Shown: positions 47,801 through 58,010, numbered from the stretch's first letter. The stretch is DNA of 64,000 nucleotides from Eleusine coracana subsp. coracana (GCA_032690845.1 CM064433.1:36888658-36952657), one strand, 5' to 3'. Numbers and translations: made by a program. The notes: a model not told the origin generated them from the letters alone.

Positions 47801-48115
47801 ATCTGGAAAAGTGATATATCAATACCAGAAGAGGTTCTCTGACCTCATCTCAGAAGGGTTTTATTCTCCAATTCTTTTATAAACCTCCGGAACTATATAT
47901 GACCACCCATCCATGGTTCTGCTCATATCGAATCCGCCTGACAAGTAACATAGATATTTAGTTGCTAAATATAACATGCATTAATTCATACATAATAATA
48001 ATAATAACGTAGCAATATGCCAATATATGCATGTTCCGAATTTTGAATGGAATCCATGCTCCAGAACACAATCATGTGTCGTTAGGAGGAGGTTTTTCAC
48101 TTTACAGACCAATTG

Positions 48116-48118
<3 letters not shown>
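44881..48118. other. AT-rich intergenic stretch
   Basis: No supported gene. Two regions, about 46300-46540 and 50000-50230, share similar phrases (GGATGTTT..GCTTTTTT.., then ..CTGGTGAAAA..TCATCT), suggesting copies of an unidentified repeat. Phrases near 46640-46700 (TTAACCGTTCATTT, TCTTGCACCCTAAGG) recur in inverse at 47360-47410. Confidence 0.4.
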
Positions 48119-48151
<33 letters not shown>

Positions 48152-48158
48152 TCTCTCT
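48119..48158. repeat. (CT)n microsatellite
   Basis: About 20 CT units with one CCC interruption, ending before AGATGG. Confidence 0.9.
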
Positions 48159-48468
48159 AGATGGTTGTGAATAATCTTTTGAACACTGACCCAAGGAGGC
48201 TGCTGACCCATTGGCACGTAGTTTGGTAGTCTCGGGCTGGAACGATATATGGTGTTCAGGTGCGTAGAAGTCCATGTTTCGGGCTCTCTTCCTCGTAAGT
48301 ATTGTGACTAATAATATTTTGAACGCTGCAGCTCTGCATCAGCAACAGCCCAAGGATGCTGCCTACTAACTGCCGTGTAGTTGTCAACATCGACATTGCG
48401 GTCATGGCGGTGACGGAAGCAGAACAAACAAAATATCTGCTAGCAATTGGGATATCTGTACGTAGCTG

Positions 48469-49619
48469 CACTACTACAAAAATGGCCGATAGCGGCGCAA
48501 CCAAAATTCAAGTAGCGGCGATATCAAAGAAATCCGCCGCTATAGTTTTGCTATAGTAACGTATCAATTTTTAGCGGCGGGTGACTTTATGGGCCGTCGT
48601 TACAAATAAATCAAAATTTGTAGTGGCGGCCCATGTTTCTACCCGTCGCTACTTTTGAGCAACTATAAAAACGGGAAAACCTAACCTAGTGCACTCTCCT
48701 CCCTTCTCTCCCTCTCTCAGCCACCGCACTCCTTCCCCTTTCTCTCCCTCCCTCAGCTGCCTCCCCTCCCCCACCTCTCCATGGTCACTGCCTCCTCTCC
48801 CCCGCCTCTCTTGGCCGCCTCCTCCTCCCTCCACCTCCTCACCGTCAGCCTTCCGTGCTGTCGGTCCTCCTCGCCGTTGGCCTTCCACGCCGTCAGCCCT
48901 CCTCGCCATCGGCCGCACGAGGGAGGCCCGCCTAGCCTTCCGTGCCGTCAGCCTCCTCTCACCTGGAGCGGCAGATCCAGCGAGGACCTCATCGGCCGTG
49001 AGGCGGAGCGACACATTCAGGGGAGCTTCGGTGCGGAGGCGGCGGATCCGACAAGAGCCTCCTCCTCTCCACGAAGCGGCACAGATTCTGTCGGCGCGAC
49101 GCGAGATCCGTAAGAGCGGCGCGGGATCCGACGACGCTCGTCCTCCTCCTCCACCACCAAGCGCGGTTCTGAGCTGCGGCCTCCATCTCAGGCGCGGTGA
49201 CAAGATCCAGAGGACACGGGCTTGCCGACGAAGGTGGCGGCGAGATCCAGACAGCGGGCGCAGCGACAAGATCCAGAGGAGGCGGGCTTGGCGATAGAGG
49301 TGGCAGCAAGATCCAGACAGCAGGCGCGGATCTGGGGCCTTTGGGTGCGGTGGCGCGGTCGGGGCCCTTGGGCACGACGGCGTGGTCGGAGGCGGATGGG
49401 CCTAGATGGGCTCGGATGTGGCCTTTTTTTTTTGTTTTCTTTGGTTGGAGGTAGCGGCGGGTGACAATATATTCGTGAGGTAGCGGCGGTGTGTTTCGTT
49501 TGAAGGTTGCCTGCCACTTCAAACAATTTTTTTTAGTGGTGTTTGCATAGCGGCGGGGCGACCCACCCGCTGCTACAGTGGGTTTTGCCCCGCCGCTACA
49601 GGTCACTTTTGTTATAGTG
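48469..49619. mobile_element. CACTA element, 1151 bp, TSD CTG, with GC-rich captured-looking interior
   Basis: Left terminus CACTACTACAAAAATGGCC, right terminus TTTTGTTATAGTG, with CTG on both sides (48466-48468 and 49620-49622). Subterminal repeats are of the TAGCGGCGGG / CCCGCCGCTA type, different from the TTTGCC family. The interior (48690-49420) is GC-rich with long open frames on both strands (for example Pro/Ser-rich PSLSHRTPSPFSPSLSCLPS) and resembles the 5' end of a gene, but no domain can be recognised. Repeated GACAAGATCCAGAGGA..GCGGGC units occur at 49198-49290. Confidence 0.88.
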
Positions 49620-49622
49620 CTG

Positions 49623-51018
49623 ACAGGGTTTCTGAGCAGAATTTACTCAATGGCACACGTTTCATGTTGGGGTCCAGCCCTATGGACATTGCCGTCGACC
49701 ATGCCATGGATACTGATATATGTGACGTAGACAGAACCAGCCTAGCTACCTACCAGATCGATCCATCTCTTCTCAATGCTGAACCTCGTTTACCAATGGA
49801 CAAGCTGGACCCATCGTCGTACACTGACCTTGTTTTTCTTGGCCTCGTCTAGATGCCCCATGTTCTTGCTCCCCTTGCATCGGCAGCCATGAATGAATTA
49901 ATAGCCGGGGCTAGTGTACAGCGTTTCTCCCTTGGGTGAGAATCCCTGACATGAGATGGAGATCAAAACTGCTCCTAGGATCGTCATGTTAGTAGATCGG
50001 TTGAAGACGTGGGGAGCTCAGGAGGATCAGGAAGGACGTAGCAGGGGATTAGGTGAGGAAGAAAGATCAAGGGTTAGATATAATTATGAGATCTTTTGAG
50101 GAGGGGATTAAGGGCTGGATGTTTAGCTTTTTTGTAAGAATTTATAGGCTATTTCTCTTTTTTTCTAGAAACCCTGGTGAAAAAGGTCATCTCCTTTTAT
50201 TATTAAATAGATTATTATCAATCTCAAATCTCCCTTCTTTCATAAGATTTGATACCTGAGTATTTTAATCAGATCACAGAAATACTTTCCCACCAACCTG
50301 TAAGCCAATTTTATTCTACTGCAATGAATTGTATATCTCCTTGGCATGGAAGAGGGACAAAGGCCACGGCATTCTCCACGATGCAGTGGACGCCCACACG
50401 ACAATCCGTGTCATATTTTGGTTGCTAAGGCTGCAGGTTTTGAATCTCTCAACAGGCGTAGAATGCATATGGATACCACAATTTCTGATATCAATGAAAA
50501 TGCACTGTAGGCCTTGCCTTAATCTGGGATTGATTAATAATAGATAGATAGATAGGACGCCGACCACTGCCGACGACAATGGCGCTTTGCCGCCCGGTAC
50601 GTGCCCCGATGTCGTACAAGATCACCGACCAAAGCGACGACAATCCCGCCGCCTTCTCCGTGGTGTTTCGGCGACGGCCCATCGGGAGGGCAGCATTTCA
50701 ATTCCCATGTTTGATGGCAACCCAAACTCTCGTGAAACCCAGGCCAACAAAGTAACTTGAACCTGCGATCGAGTTGCCTGGAGTTTGTGATCTGAACTTG
50801 AACCGGAGACCAACGCCTAAGTTGTAGACGGAGACGGATAGATCGATATCCGCATGCCGGACCTCACATGAACTTCGATGCCAGACGCCAATAAAAGTCC
50901 AGCGCCCGCGCGCACGCCTGACAAAACAAAACCAGACGCAGAAGATACAACACTCGTAACTCCTCCAATCTTAACGTCGGCTGCAGTCCTCATCAACGTT
51001 CTCCCCGCCGCCGGCTCA
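49623..51018. other. Intergenic stretch
   Basis: A short frame (49664-49852) and other frames show no recognisable domain. A GATA microrepeat occurs at 50541-50556. The last few hundred bases (50800-51018) are the upstream region of the secreted-protein gene. No clear TATA box. Confidence 0.4.
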
Positions 51019-51499
51019 ATGACGAGGTGCGCCCAAACCACTGCATTCCTCGTCGCCGTGCTGCTCCTCCTCCCGATGGCCACCGTCGCGGCAGCCGCCG
51101 CCGAGGACACCGCGGCGAAGAAAAACACGGTAAATATGCTTGCGTGTGTACTCCAATATTTGACAAAGTATAAGCACGGTTATTACCTATAAGGCTATAA
51201 CACTCAGGTCTCATCTCCTGTTTCGCAGGAAACGAAAGCACCACAGTTCAGGCCGTGGCGAATCTACGACGTCCCCAAGGGCGGCGCCCTCGAGTTCGAC
51301 TGCGCCGACGATGTGCCAACACTGCGCATCGTTCCACGCTCCGGCTCCACGCAGCACGCTGACAACGGCAATGGCCGTGCCGGCTTCCACCTGCGAAGGT
51401 CCGCAGGCCGGGACACCGACCCAGTACAAGTACGGTCGGCTGGGCAAGCCCATCACAGGGTACTCGGCGCTGTACTGGGCGGTGCTCGGCGGCAGCGAT

Positions 51500-52143
51500 T
51501 GTGACATCCCGGCACAGAGCTTAATAGATTTGATAGAATACTCATATCAACAAGTTGTAATTTCTTTTCCAAAGCTCATCGCCAAAAAACTCCAAAGTTA
51601 AGTGTAACATCCCGCCTCTATGAGGCCAGGCCCGCTTACACCTGACAGCTTTTTAGGACCTCAAGACTACCCTCACAGACCAACACATGTTTTTTCTATG
51701 CACTTTGTCCTCACTCGTGTGCACTCGGGAAGAACTTCCCGGTCGGTCATCCATCCTGAAATTGCTCCAGGCTAAACACGCTTAACCTTAGAGTTTTTTT
51801 CGAGATCAGCTTCTAGAAAAGAAGTTACAACTTGTTGGTATGAGTATTCTATCAATCTTATTAAGTCCTAGGCCGAGATATCACACTTAACGTGCTTGGC
51901 TTGGAGCAATTTAGGGATGGGTGACCGACTGGGAAGTTTGCCCCGGGTGCGCACGAGTGAGGACAAAGTACGCAGAAAAGATATGTGTTGGTCTGTGAGG
52001 GCAGTCTTAAGGTCCTAAAGAGCTGTCATGTGTAAGCGGGCCTGACCTCGGAGGGGCATATATTGGTCTGTGAGGATAGTCTTGAGATCCTAGAGAGCTG
52101 TCAAGTGTAAGCGGGTCCGATCTCGGAGGGGCGGGACATTACA
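51500..52143 (+). mobile_element. Solo LTR with 5S rRNA-like domain (Cassandra type), containing a second inverted copy
   Basis: The outer LTR starts TGTGACATCCCGGC and ends GGGCGGGACATTACA. It is flanked by GCGAT (51495-51499) and GTGAT (52144-52148), a 5-bp duplication with one change. After subtraction of the inner insertion it contains CTCCAAAGTTAAG..CGTGCTTGG and GGATGGGTGACCGACTGGGAAG, matching the 3' half of plant 5S rRNA. LTRs carrying a 5S-like domain define the Cassandra group of TRIM elements. A block of about 75 bp beginning TTGGTCTGTGAGG is duplicated in tandem near its end. No internal region remains. Confidence 0.78.
51603..51885 (-). mobile_element. Inner inverted solo LTR of the same 5S-bearing family
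   Basis: On the minus strand it runs TGTGATATCTCGGCC to GGCGGGATGTTACA and contains GGTTAAGCGTG, then CAGGATGGATGACCGACCGG. It is a full-length copy (283 bp) inserted inside the 5S-like domain of the outer LTR, in opposite orientation. TTAA lies next to both junctions. The arms can pair to form a long hairpin. Confidence 0.75.
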
Positions 52144-52415
52144 GTGATGATGACGTATCATCAGCTGGGCTCATGCCAGCGCCCAAGATTGAGCTGATGG
52201 CGATCCCAAAGACGGTGGCCGCGTTCGTGGACGTGTTGTGGAGGGAGGAGAAGGGCGAGGCCGCGCCGGAGTCCGTGCCATTCCCCGCGGACACTGTCGT
52301 GTTCTACAACAGAGAGTGGTTTATGGTCATGGGGCGCGAGGACGTGGAGTTCCGGCAGCGTGCTGCCGTGGTCGACGGGAAGATTCATGCACTTGCCTTA
52401 GGTGTCGTTATGTAG

Positions 52416-53784
52416 TTTTGCAGTGGCAGAAAACTAAGATATTCGTACCTCCTAGAGTAAAAAATTCATCTATTTGTGCTTGTATTTTCCGATGAAAAAA
52501 AATACTTGTATCTGGGCAAATATCTAAGTATGAACAGTGTTATGTATACCAGGCCCCAAAGTTGACTCTATTTTCAGTATTACCATGATATTTCTCTTTT
52601 CACTACTATAAAGTTATTGACAGGTACAATGGAAGGCGGATGCAATTGATATGATGTAGTGACGAGGTAGGATACTCAAATCATGACAACCTGTTCAAAG
52701 ATTCTGTATACCTTTTTCACATTGCTAACCTCACAAATCTATCGCGATGTGATAAACCGTAGTAAGCAACATGATGGGTTGCTCACGTAACATTGTAAAA
52801 CAACACATTTTAACACTTGTTGCATCCCTCTATATCTTGATATTTCTAGGTGCAAGGAGAGTTTTTAGATGTGTTGAGAAGATATGTATATGAAATGAAG
52901 GCTTTAGATCCTTCAAGACATGTGCAAATAAGGGTGGTTAGCACCCACGAATATCCAAGAGTCACTCAAGACATAATGCATTGCTTTCATCTTTTTATGT
53001 AATAAAATAAATTTTCATTAGGCTAGAAGCAAAGGGTATAAGATGAACTTTGGAGATGTTACAATCTAAATAGATGCATCAAAATAGAAAATAAATCAAA
53101 ATATGGAAGTATTCCAAACATAGAAAGGGTGAGTAAATGGGAGATTAAAAAAGCTATTCAAGTTATCATGTGTAAATGGGAGATTAAAACATGAGAGGAT
53201 AGTAGAAAATAAATTTGGGAGATAATTAAAGATTATTAAGAAGCAATCTAACCTGTTGAAGACGAAGTAGCAAAAACTAAGCTCATCAAGACCAACGAGT
53301 GTAGAAACTGTAGGAAGATGGCTTGATTGGCACGAACACGGATTTACTTGTTGAGAGAAGCTGAATGTTTTCGCCATCAACTGGGTTTCAATTTAAATTG
53401 TTATCTTTTTTCATTTTGGCATTATGCTTCTGAACGTGATTATTCATAGGTTAGTATCCTCCATCTTAATGTAGCGTGGGGGTTTGGTAAGCAAGCACAA
53501 AGTCAGACGGTGCGTTGAGATGCTCACAAAACAACTGAACAATTCGTCTAAGAAGGATGTCGACTACAAATTGGTGCTACGGGTTCGATGAACTCTCATT
53601 TCTGTTTTCTTTCTTCTGCTCAGCTGTCATACTAGTTTAATGATAAAACAATGTAAGCCGGTCTTTTTAAGATTGCTTAGACGTGGTGCTTTTTCTGAAC
53701 TTGGGGCATATGTTGGCTGTCTTTATCTTTTGTAAAGCTGGCAACCTCAGAAAATAATCAAGTTTATCGATTGTTTTTCTTGTT
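52416..53784. other. AT-rich intergenic stretch
   Basis: No recognised gene. The minus frame 53096-53380 has several near-repeats (NLPFTHDNLNSFFNLPFTHP) from a local AT-rich duplication and is not convincing as a protein. Confidence 0.45.
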
Positions 53785-53912
53785 ACACTCAGTAAAATTT
53801 TTGCCAAGTGTTTTTTATTTTGTCACTCGGCAAACATATCTTTATCGAGTGTCCAAGAAAATACACTCGGCAAAGACTCAGACACTCGGCAAATAGCTGA
53901 TTTCTAGTAGTG
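53785..53912. mobile_element. CACTA terminal fragment
   Basis: Right terminus TTTCTAGTAGTG (inverse CACTACTAGAAA) preceded by several CACTCGGCAAA motifs. No matching left terminus is visible upstream. It joins directly to the truncated SDR gene. Confidence 0.72.
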
Positions 53913-54580
53913 TTGAGCTCCCCGAGGCCCCTGATGACATCAACCGCCCGCACCTCGTCAGCAACACTCTGCATCAGCGTCATGAACTTCTCCACCACCA
54001 TCAGCGTGGGCACGGCATACGGCGAGATGCAGTTGACGTGGACATCGAGGCGGCTCAGCTCTGCCACCACGGCCTTCACGATCCCAACCACAGCAAACTT
54101 GGACACCGAGTATGGGTAGGTGCCTAGCCCACCGAGGATCCTGCTGAGGCTCACCAAGCACAGGATCAATCCGGCTCCGGCGGGCGCCATGACCCGCGTG
54201 GCATGCTTGATCCCAGCGAGCATTCCATGCATGTTGACGGCCATGACGGCGTTGAACGCGGCAAGGTCAAGGCTGGCGACCCTCGAAGTTCCGGTGAGCG
54301 GTCCGGTGATGCTGGCGCTGTTGAGCATGACGTTGAGCCGGACGTGCCACGTGATGGTGGCATCCACGGCCGCGGCGACGCTCTCCTCGACAGTGACGTT
54401 GCAGGGGACGAAGTGGTCTTTTAAGCCAAGCTCGTCGACGGTTATGAGTCCCAGCTCGGAGTTGACGTGCGCGATGACGATGGCGGTCGTGCCTTCCTTG
54501 ATGAACTCTTCGGCGGTGGCCTTACCGAGCCCGCTCACTCCTCCGGTTATCAGAGCTATCCTCTCCTCAAGCCTGCACAT
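53913..54580 (-). pseudogene. Short-chain dehydrogenase/reductase (TS2/zerumbone-synthase-like), 3' end lost at a CACTA terminus
   Basis: About 222 residues of a classical SDR: the nucleotide-binding TGGVSGLGK, the catalytic YSVSK (in GGLGTYPYSVSKFAVVG), and VNCISPYAVPTLMV. The closest remembered relatives are the tasselseed-2/xanthoxin-dehydrogenase-like SDR110C group of about 270-280 residues, so about 50 C-terminal residues are missing. Two hallmark sites are altered: the acidic residue after the second strand (usually VIADV) is His in VIAHVNSEL, and NNAG is NSAS. ATGTGCAG directly before the RLEER start could be a 3' splice site, so the true N-terminus may lie in another exon. The open frame runs on through the CACTA end for 41 residues to 53789. 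Confidence 0.8.
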
Positions 54581-55390
54581 GTTTAACCAAGAGAAGTTTT
54601 ACTATACATATTACTGCCAGTAATTACTAGTAGTAATTAGAATCTGATGATCCAGATTAATTATTCTTACATCTGTTACAACTAGTAATTTTAGGTAGTA
54701 CTGAATTTACTGGGGTAGTACTAGAAAACAAAAATAACAGAGTTATAATTATTCTAAACCGGATCAAATTAGTCTAAACATACCATTAGAGGCGTGACAT
54801 ACGAGAATTAACGTGACTTCCAAACGATAGAATCTCACATGACAAACTCGGATTCTGCTGATGCCTGGACGTTCTTCCTGGCACCGCAGACAGAGCATGC
54901 CACGAAAACGCAGAAGTCGCCAGCGCCACAAGCACAGGTGCTAGTATGGCAGCTGCAGGACGAGCACCTCCGCGTCGCCGCATGCCTTGCAGGACGTTGT
55001 GCCCGCGGTCTCGAAGCAGCGACACGGAGTGTTCTCTGCCTTGTTGTCGGCCGTCGGCAAGGGCGCCCGCGGCAGGTCCGGGCTAGTGAAGTGCAGCAAG
55101 AGTTGGTTGAGGAAAAATTGTTTGTTAGGGGCATCTGTGCGTACAGACCCTTGATGGTAACCAGGATTTTGTCCATTAATTTGATGGTCGGAGCTGAAGC
55201 AGCCGCTACGGCCTGCCAACGAGCCTCCCCTAATCGTATCTCCCTGTAAAGACAATGGTAGCCACCGCCACCTCCTCCCAAATCTTTGCCCCCACCTTTT
55301 GCTATCGTTCTTTTTCATCCCTGCAAATAAACGGGGAGGAGGCATGGCGACTACCTCGGTTTGGAGAACGGCAGCCAACTGTGTGGCCAA
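54581..55390. other. Stretch between the SDR fragment and a CACTA element
   Basis: Long GC-rich frames are open on both strands (for example minus 54835-55281 and 54941-55390, plus 54839-55249). The minus frames contain TIKLMDKILVTIKGLYAQMP and cysteine-rich segments, but no known domain. A broken exon is possible. Confidence 0.35.
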
Positions 55391-56837
55391 TCACTACGGG
55401 AAAATCGATGTTTATCGAGTGTTATATAAAAAATACTCGGTAAAATAAATATACTCGGTAAAGAATATTTTGTCGAGTTTCACAAGAAATACAGTCAGCA
55501 AAAAGAGTGTTTATCGATTTTTTTTTTGCACTCAGCAAAGCATGCTTTTATGAGTGTAATATTGTTGACACTCAGCAGAGATAAGGGTTTGTTGAGTGTT
55601 TTTTCTTCACACTCAGCAAATAAATAAAAACTTTTCATCTTCTAGCCTCAAAACTTTTTATACTCTCCACATATAACATGTGTTACTTTATGTTAAATTT
55701 TGGCATTTTTTATATTTGTTTGCTATATTTAGTTAATTAATTACATTTCAACAACTTTTTGAATAAAGTAAAATTTGAACTACAAGTGACTCAAATTAAA
55801 AATACCAATGAGTATAAAAATTATATTCATGTTATTGAGCCCAATTTGAGACCTTACCCATGAAACAAAATGAAATGTGACATTTTATTTAAGAAATATG
55901 ACCATAGTAACGTGTGTTTGAATGATTTTTAAATTTTAAAAAAATCAAATAAATTTTTAAAATTATGATATTCGTCATATGTGATGGTATTACAAATAAA
56001 AGCTATGAAGGTTTTGCACAAGTTGTCATGTACGTTGCTTATAAAACGGAGAATCTCTAAATAACAATATTAGAGTTAAGAATGAGTCGTTAAGATTTAG
56101 AGTCAAATTGATAGTTGAATTTGAATTTGACTTTAAATCATTTTGTAGGTAATAGATTACATAAATTATATCATTTCAAAATTTGATTATTTTTGAAATT
56201 TGTTTGATAATTTTTTTAATAAAATTGAAGCCCACAACAAAATTTATTTGCCTAGCGTTTAATTTAGCACATGGCAAAGAACATCTTTGCCGAGTGTATT
56301 ATTTTTGACACTCGGCAAAGAATCTTTTTACTAAGTGTAGTATTTTCTACACTCGGCAAAGAGCCTCTTTGCCGAGTGTCCGATAAAAAACACTCGACAA
56401 AGAGGTATAATATAAGAAGATTGAAAACAGAGTCTAGACTCAAGTGACAATGTGGTGCAGTGGTAGGGGGTTACACACGCGAAGGAAGGTCATCGGATCG
56501 AATACCACCGGTCGCAATTAGCATGTATCGCACGAAAAAATGCCAAGACTTGCGACTTTTGCCGTGTGTAAGCCTTTGTCTAGTGTATTTTCACACGAGG
56601 ACGGGCGGCTCGGGTTCCCGAGGGTGAAAAAAAATTGCAATTTTTTCAGGAATTTTTTGTGATTTACATTTTACTGAGTGTAAGCCTTTACCGAGTGTAT
56701 TTTGACAGTTGGCAAAGGTTTTGCTGAGTGCGCGGCGAAAAACACTCGGCAAAAGGGCGCTTTTGCTCTTTACTGAGTGTATTTAGACCTTTGCTGAGTG
56801 TTTTGGGCACTCGACAAAGATGGGATTTCTAGTAGTG
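55391..56837. mobile_element. Non-autonomous CACTA element, 1447 bp, TSD AAT
   Basis: Left terminus CACTACGGGAAAATC, right terminus GGGATTTCTAGTAGTG (inverse CACTACTAGAAATCCC), with AAT on both sides (55388-55390 and 56838-56840). Many TTTGCCGAGTGT / ACACTCGGCAAA motifs lie at both ends, with weaker TCGGTAAA and TCAGCAAA variants on the left. The middle is AT-rich and non-coding. A tRNA-like segment lies at 56454-56505. Confidence 0.93.
56454..56505 (+). other. tRNA-like A-box/B-box segment inside CACTA
   Basis: TGGTGCAGTGGTAGG (56454-56468) matches the A-box consensus exactly and is identical to the one at about 15717-15731 (minus). GGATCGAATACC is a weaker B box. Downstream, GCACGAAAAAATGCCAAGACTTGCGAC resembles the sequence next to the other copy, so the segment was inherited within the CACTA family. 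Confidence 0.55.
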
Positions 56838-56840
56838 AAT

Positions 56841-57386
56841 AACGACTGGTGTTGCCGGAGATGCGTCCAGAGTGAGTAAATTTTCGATTCAATTTGAATC
56901 TCAGTTGCATTGTAATGTGAATATCTGAATAATATTGTCAATTACATTACTACACTAATAGTTACCACCAATATATTACTAGTTGTAATATGTACCGTAA
57001 AACTCCTCTTAACCAAACCTTAAACATCTTCTCCACTTAAACATGAAGGTGAACAGTAGTGAGAAAAAGAAAAATTGTCTATACTGCTAGATATCGACAA
57101 CTTGACAAGTGAATCGGTGAGAGTTTCACTTGTAAATCAGACGTCTGATGACAATGAAAACTAATTACACAAAATTTAGTGACTGGCTATATCTTGCTCT
57201 CGGCTCTAATTGCGCGTGGGCTAATTGGCTCCAAACGGAGCTTCTCCCTGCAGCCCAGCCATAAAGTCTGGACCTGAAACTAAACAGATCATGCCCAAAT
57301 AAGTATCGGTCACGGCGTGACTGCGTGAGCCGGACCCGATCAAACACGTGCAGCGTTGCGCCTCTGCCTGCAGAGTCTTCTTCACT
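56841..57386. other. Upstream region of the F-box-like gene
   Basis: AT-rich, no recognised gene; probable promoter side of the frame starting at 57387. Confidence 0.35.
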
Positions 57387-57863
57387 ATGGCATCCATGGA
57401 GGAGGAGGTGGCGGCGGAGGTTCTACAACACGACGCGGTGATCGACATCCTACCTCTGCCACCTCCCGGCGCTCGACATCGCGTCCGCGCGTGGCGTCTG
57501 CGGGGCGTGGCGCGCCGTCGTGGACGGCCGGCGGCTGCTGCTGCCGCACCTCCTCCCGCGCTCCGTGCGGCGCCTCTTCTTCGTCATCGACTGCGACGGT
57601 CAGGACCACGCCGTCCCGCGCTTCTTCATCGACAGCAGCGGGTTCGAGGTCGTCGAGCACGAGAAGATGCCAAGATGGGCAGGTGGAGGTGCGTCCTGGA
57701 AGACCGTCACCGCAGCGGCCTCGCCCTCTACTGGGACGACGGCGGCGGCGACGGCGGCTCGTTCTACGTGTGCAACCTGGAGACACGGCAATGGAGGCGC
57801 TTGCCACGGGGATCCACGGACGACTGGCGCTGGAAGCGCGCTAGAAAGCTAGGATTGGTTTAG
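57387..57863 (+). pseudogene. F-box-like protein gene with two compensating frameshifts
   Basis: ATG at 57387 opens MASMEEEVAAEVLQHDAVID. At about 57465 the F-box-like sequence switches frame: YLCHLPALDIASARGVCGAW, then RAVVDGRRLLLPHLLPRSVR and LFFVIDCDGQDHAVPRFFID. Near 57665 it switches back to the first frame as KMGRWRCVLEDRHRSGLALY, then SFYVCNLETRQWRRLPRG, ending at TAG 57861. The L-P-x-L-D-I-A..C..W pattern is a typical grass F-box N-terminus, and W-R-C-V.. / N-L-E-T-x-x-W-R-R-L resembles the following domain. The first frame stays open across the whole region (159 codons), so a protein could be made with an altered middle. At this length most of a normal F-box protein is absent. Confidence 0.65.
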
Positions 57864-57948
57864 TTAACGTGCGTTTTATTGCCTTGATGTTTGCCGGCCA
57901 GTACGAAGGAGTGCTCGGTTCAGCGTTCAGCCTCATGGATGGGTATGG

Positions 57949-58010
57949 CTTCCCAAGCCCGTTCGCTCCTCCAGTTATCAGATCTATCTTCTTCCCCTCA
58001 AGTCGGCACT
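57949..58010 (-). pseudogene. Relic of a second SDR gene (start of the nucleotide-binding domain)
   Basis: On the minus strand it encodes KCRLEGKKIDLITGGANGLG, matching CRLEERIALITGGVSGLGK of the SDR fragment at 53913-54580. No Met precedes it in frame and the rest of the gene is absent. It shows that an SDR cluster existed here. Confidence 0.68.

Larger units (their letters stand above)
51019..52415 (+). pseudogene. Unrecognised secreted-protein gene, broken by frameshift and a solo LTR
   Basis: Exon 1 (51019-51129) starts MTRCAQTTAFLVAVLLLLPM, a clear signal peptide. The intron 51130-51228 has GT..AG ends. Exon 2 begins ETKAPQFRPWRIYDVPKGGA, then shifts by one base around 51390-51420 into the frame GTPTQYKYGRLGKPITGYSA, ending LGGSD at 51499. 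A solo LTR (51500-52143) and its 5-bp duplication interrupt it. Removing both puts 52149 onward in the same frame: DDVSSAGLMPAPKIELMAIP, FPADTVVFYNREWFMVMG, stop at 52413-52415. I do not recognise the family. The gene was probably about 200 residues and secreted; it is now non-functional. Confidence 0.65.

Noticed and set aside
48649..49606. Several GC-rich open frames on both strands as host genes
   Set aside because: They lie wholly inside a CACTA element with target duplications, lack domains, and open frames are expected at this GC content.
51590..51945. Possible 5S rRNA gene
   Set aside because: Only the 3' half of 5S is present, diverged and split by an inverted LTR copy. It is part of transposon LTRs, not a 5S gene.
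54835..55390. Cysteine-rich minus-strand frame as a real gene
   Set aside because: Overlapping frames on both strands are equally open, there is no signal peptide or known cysteine pattern, and the frame stops at a CACTA boundary.
56454..56505. Possible tRNA gene
   Set aside because: An A box and weak B box are present, but I cannot build an acceptor stem, anticodon arm or mature 3' end. It sits inside a CACTA element.
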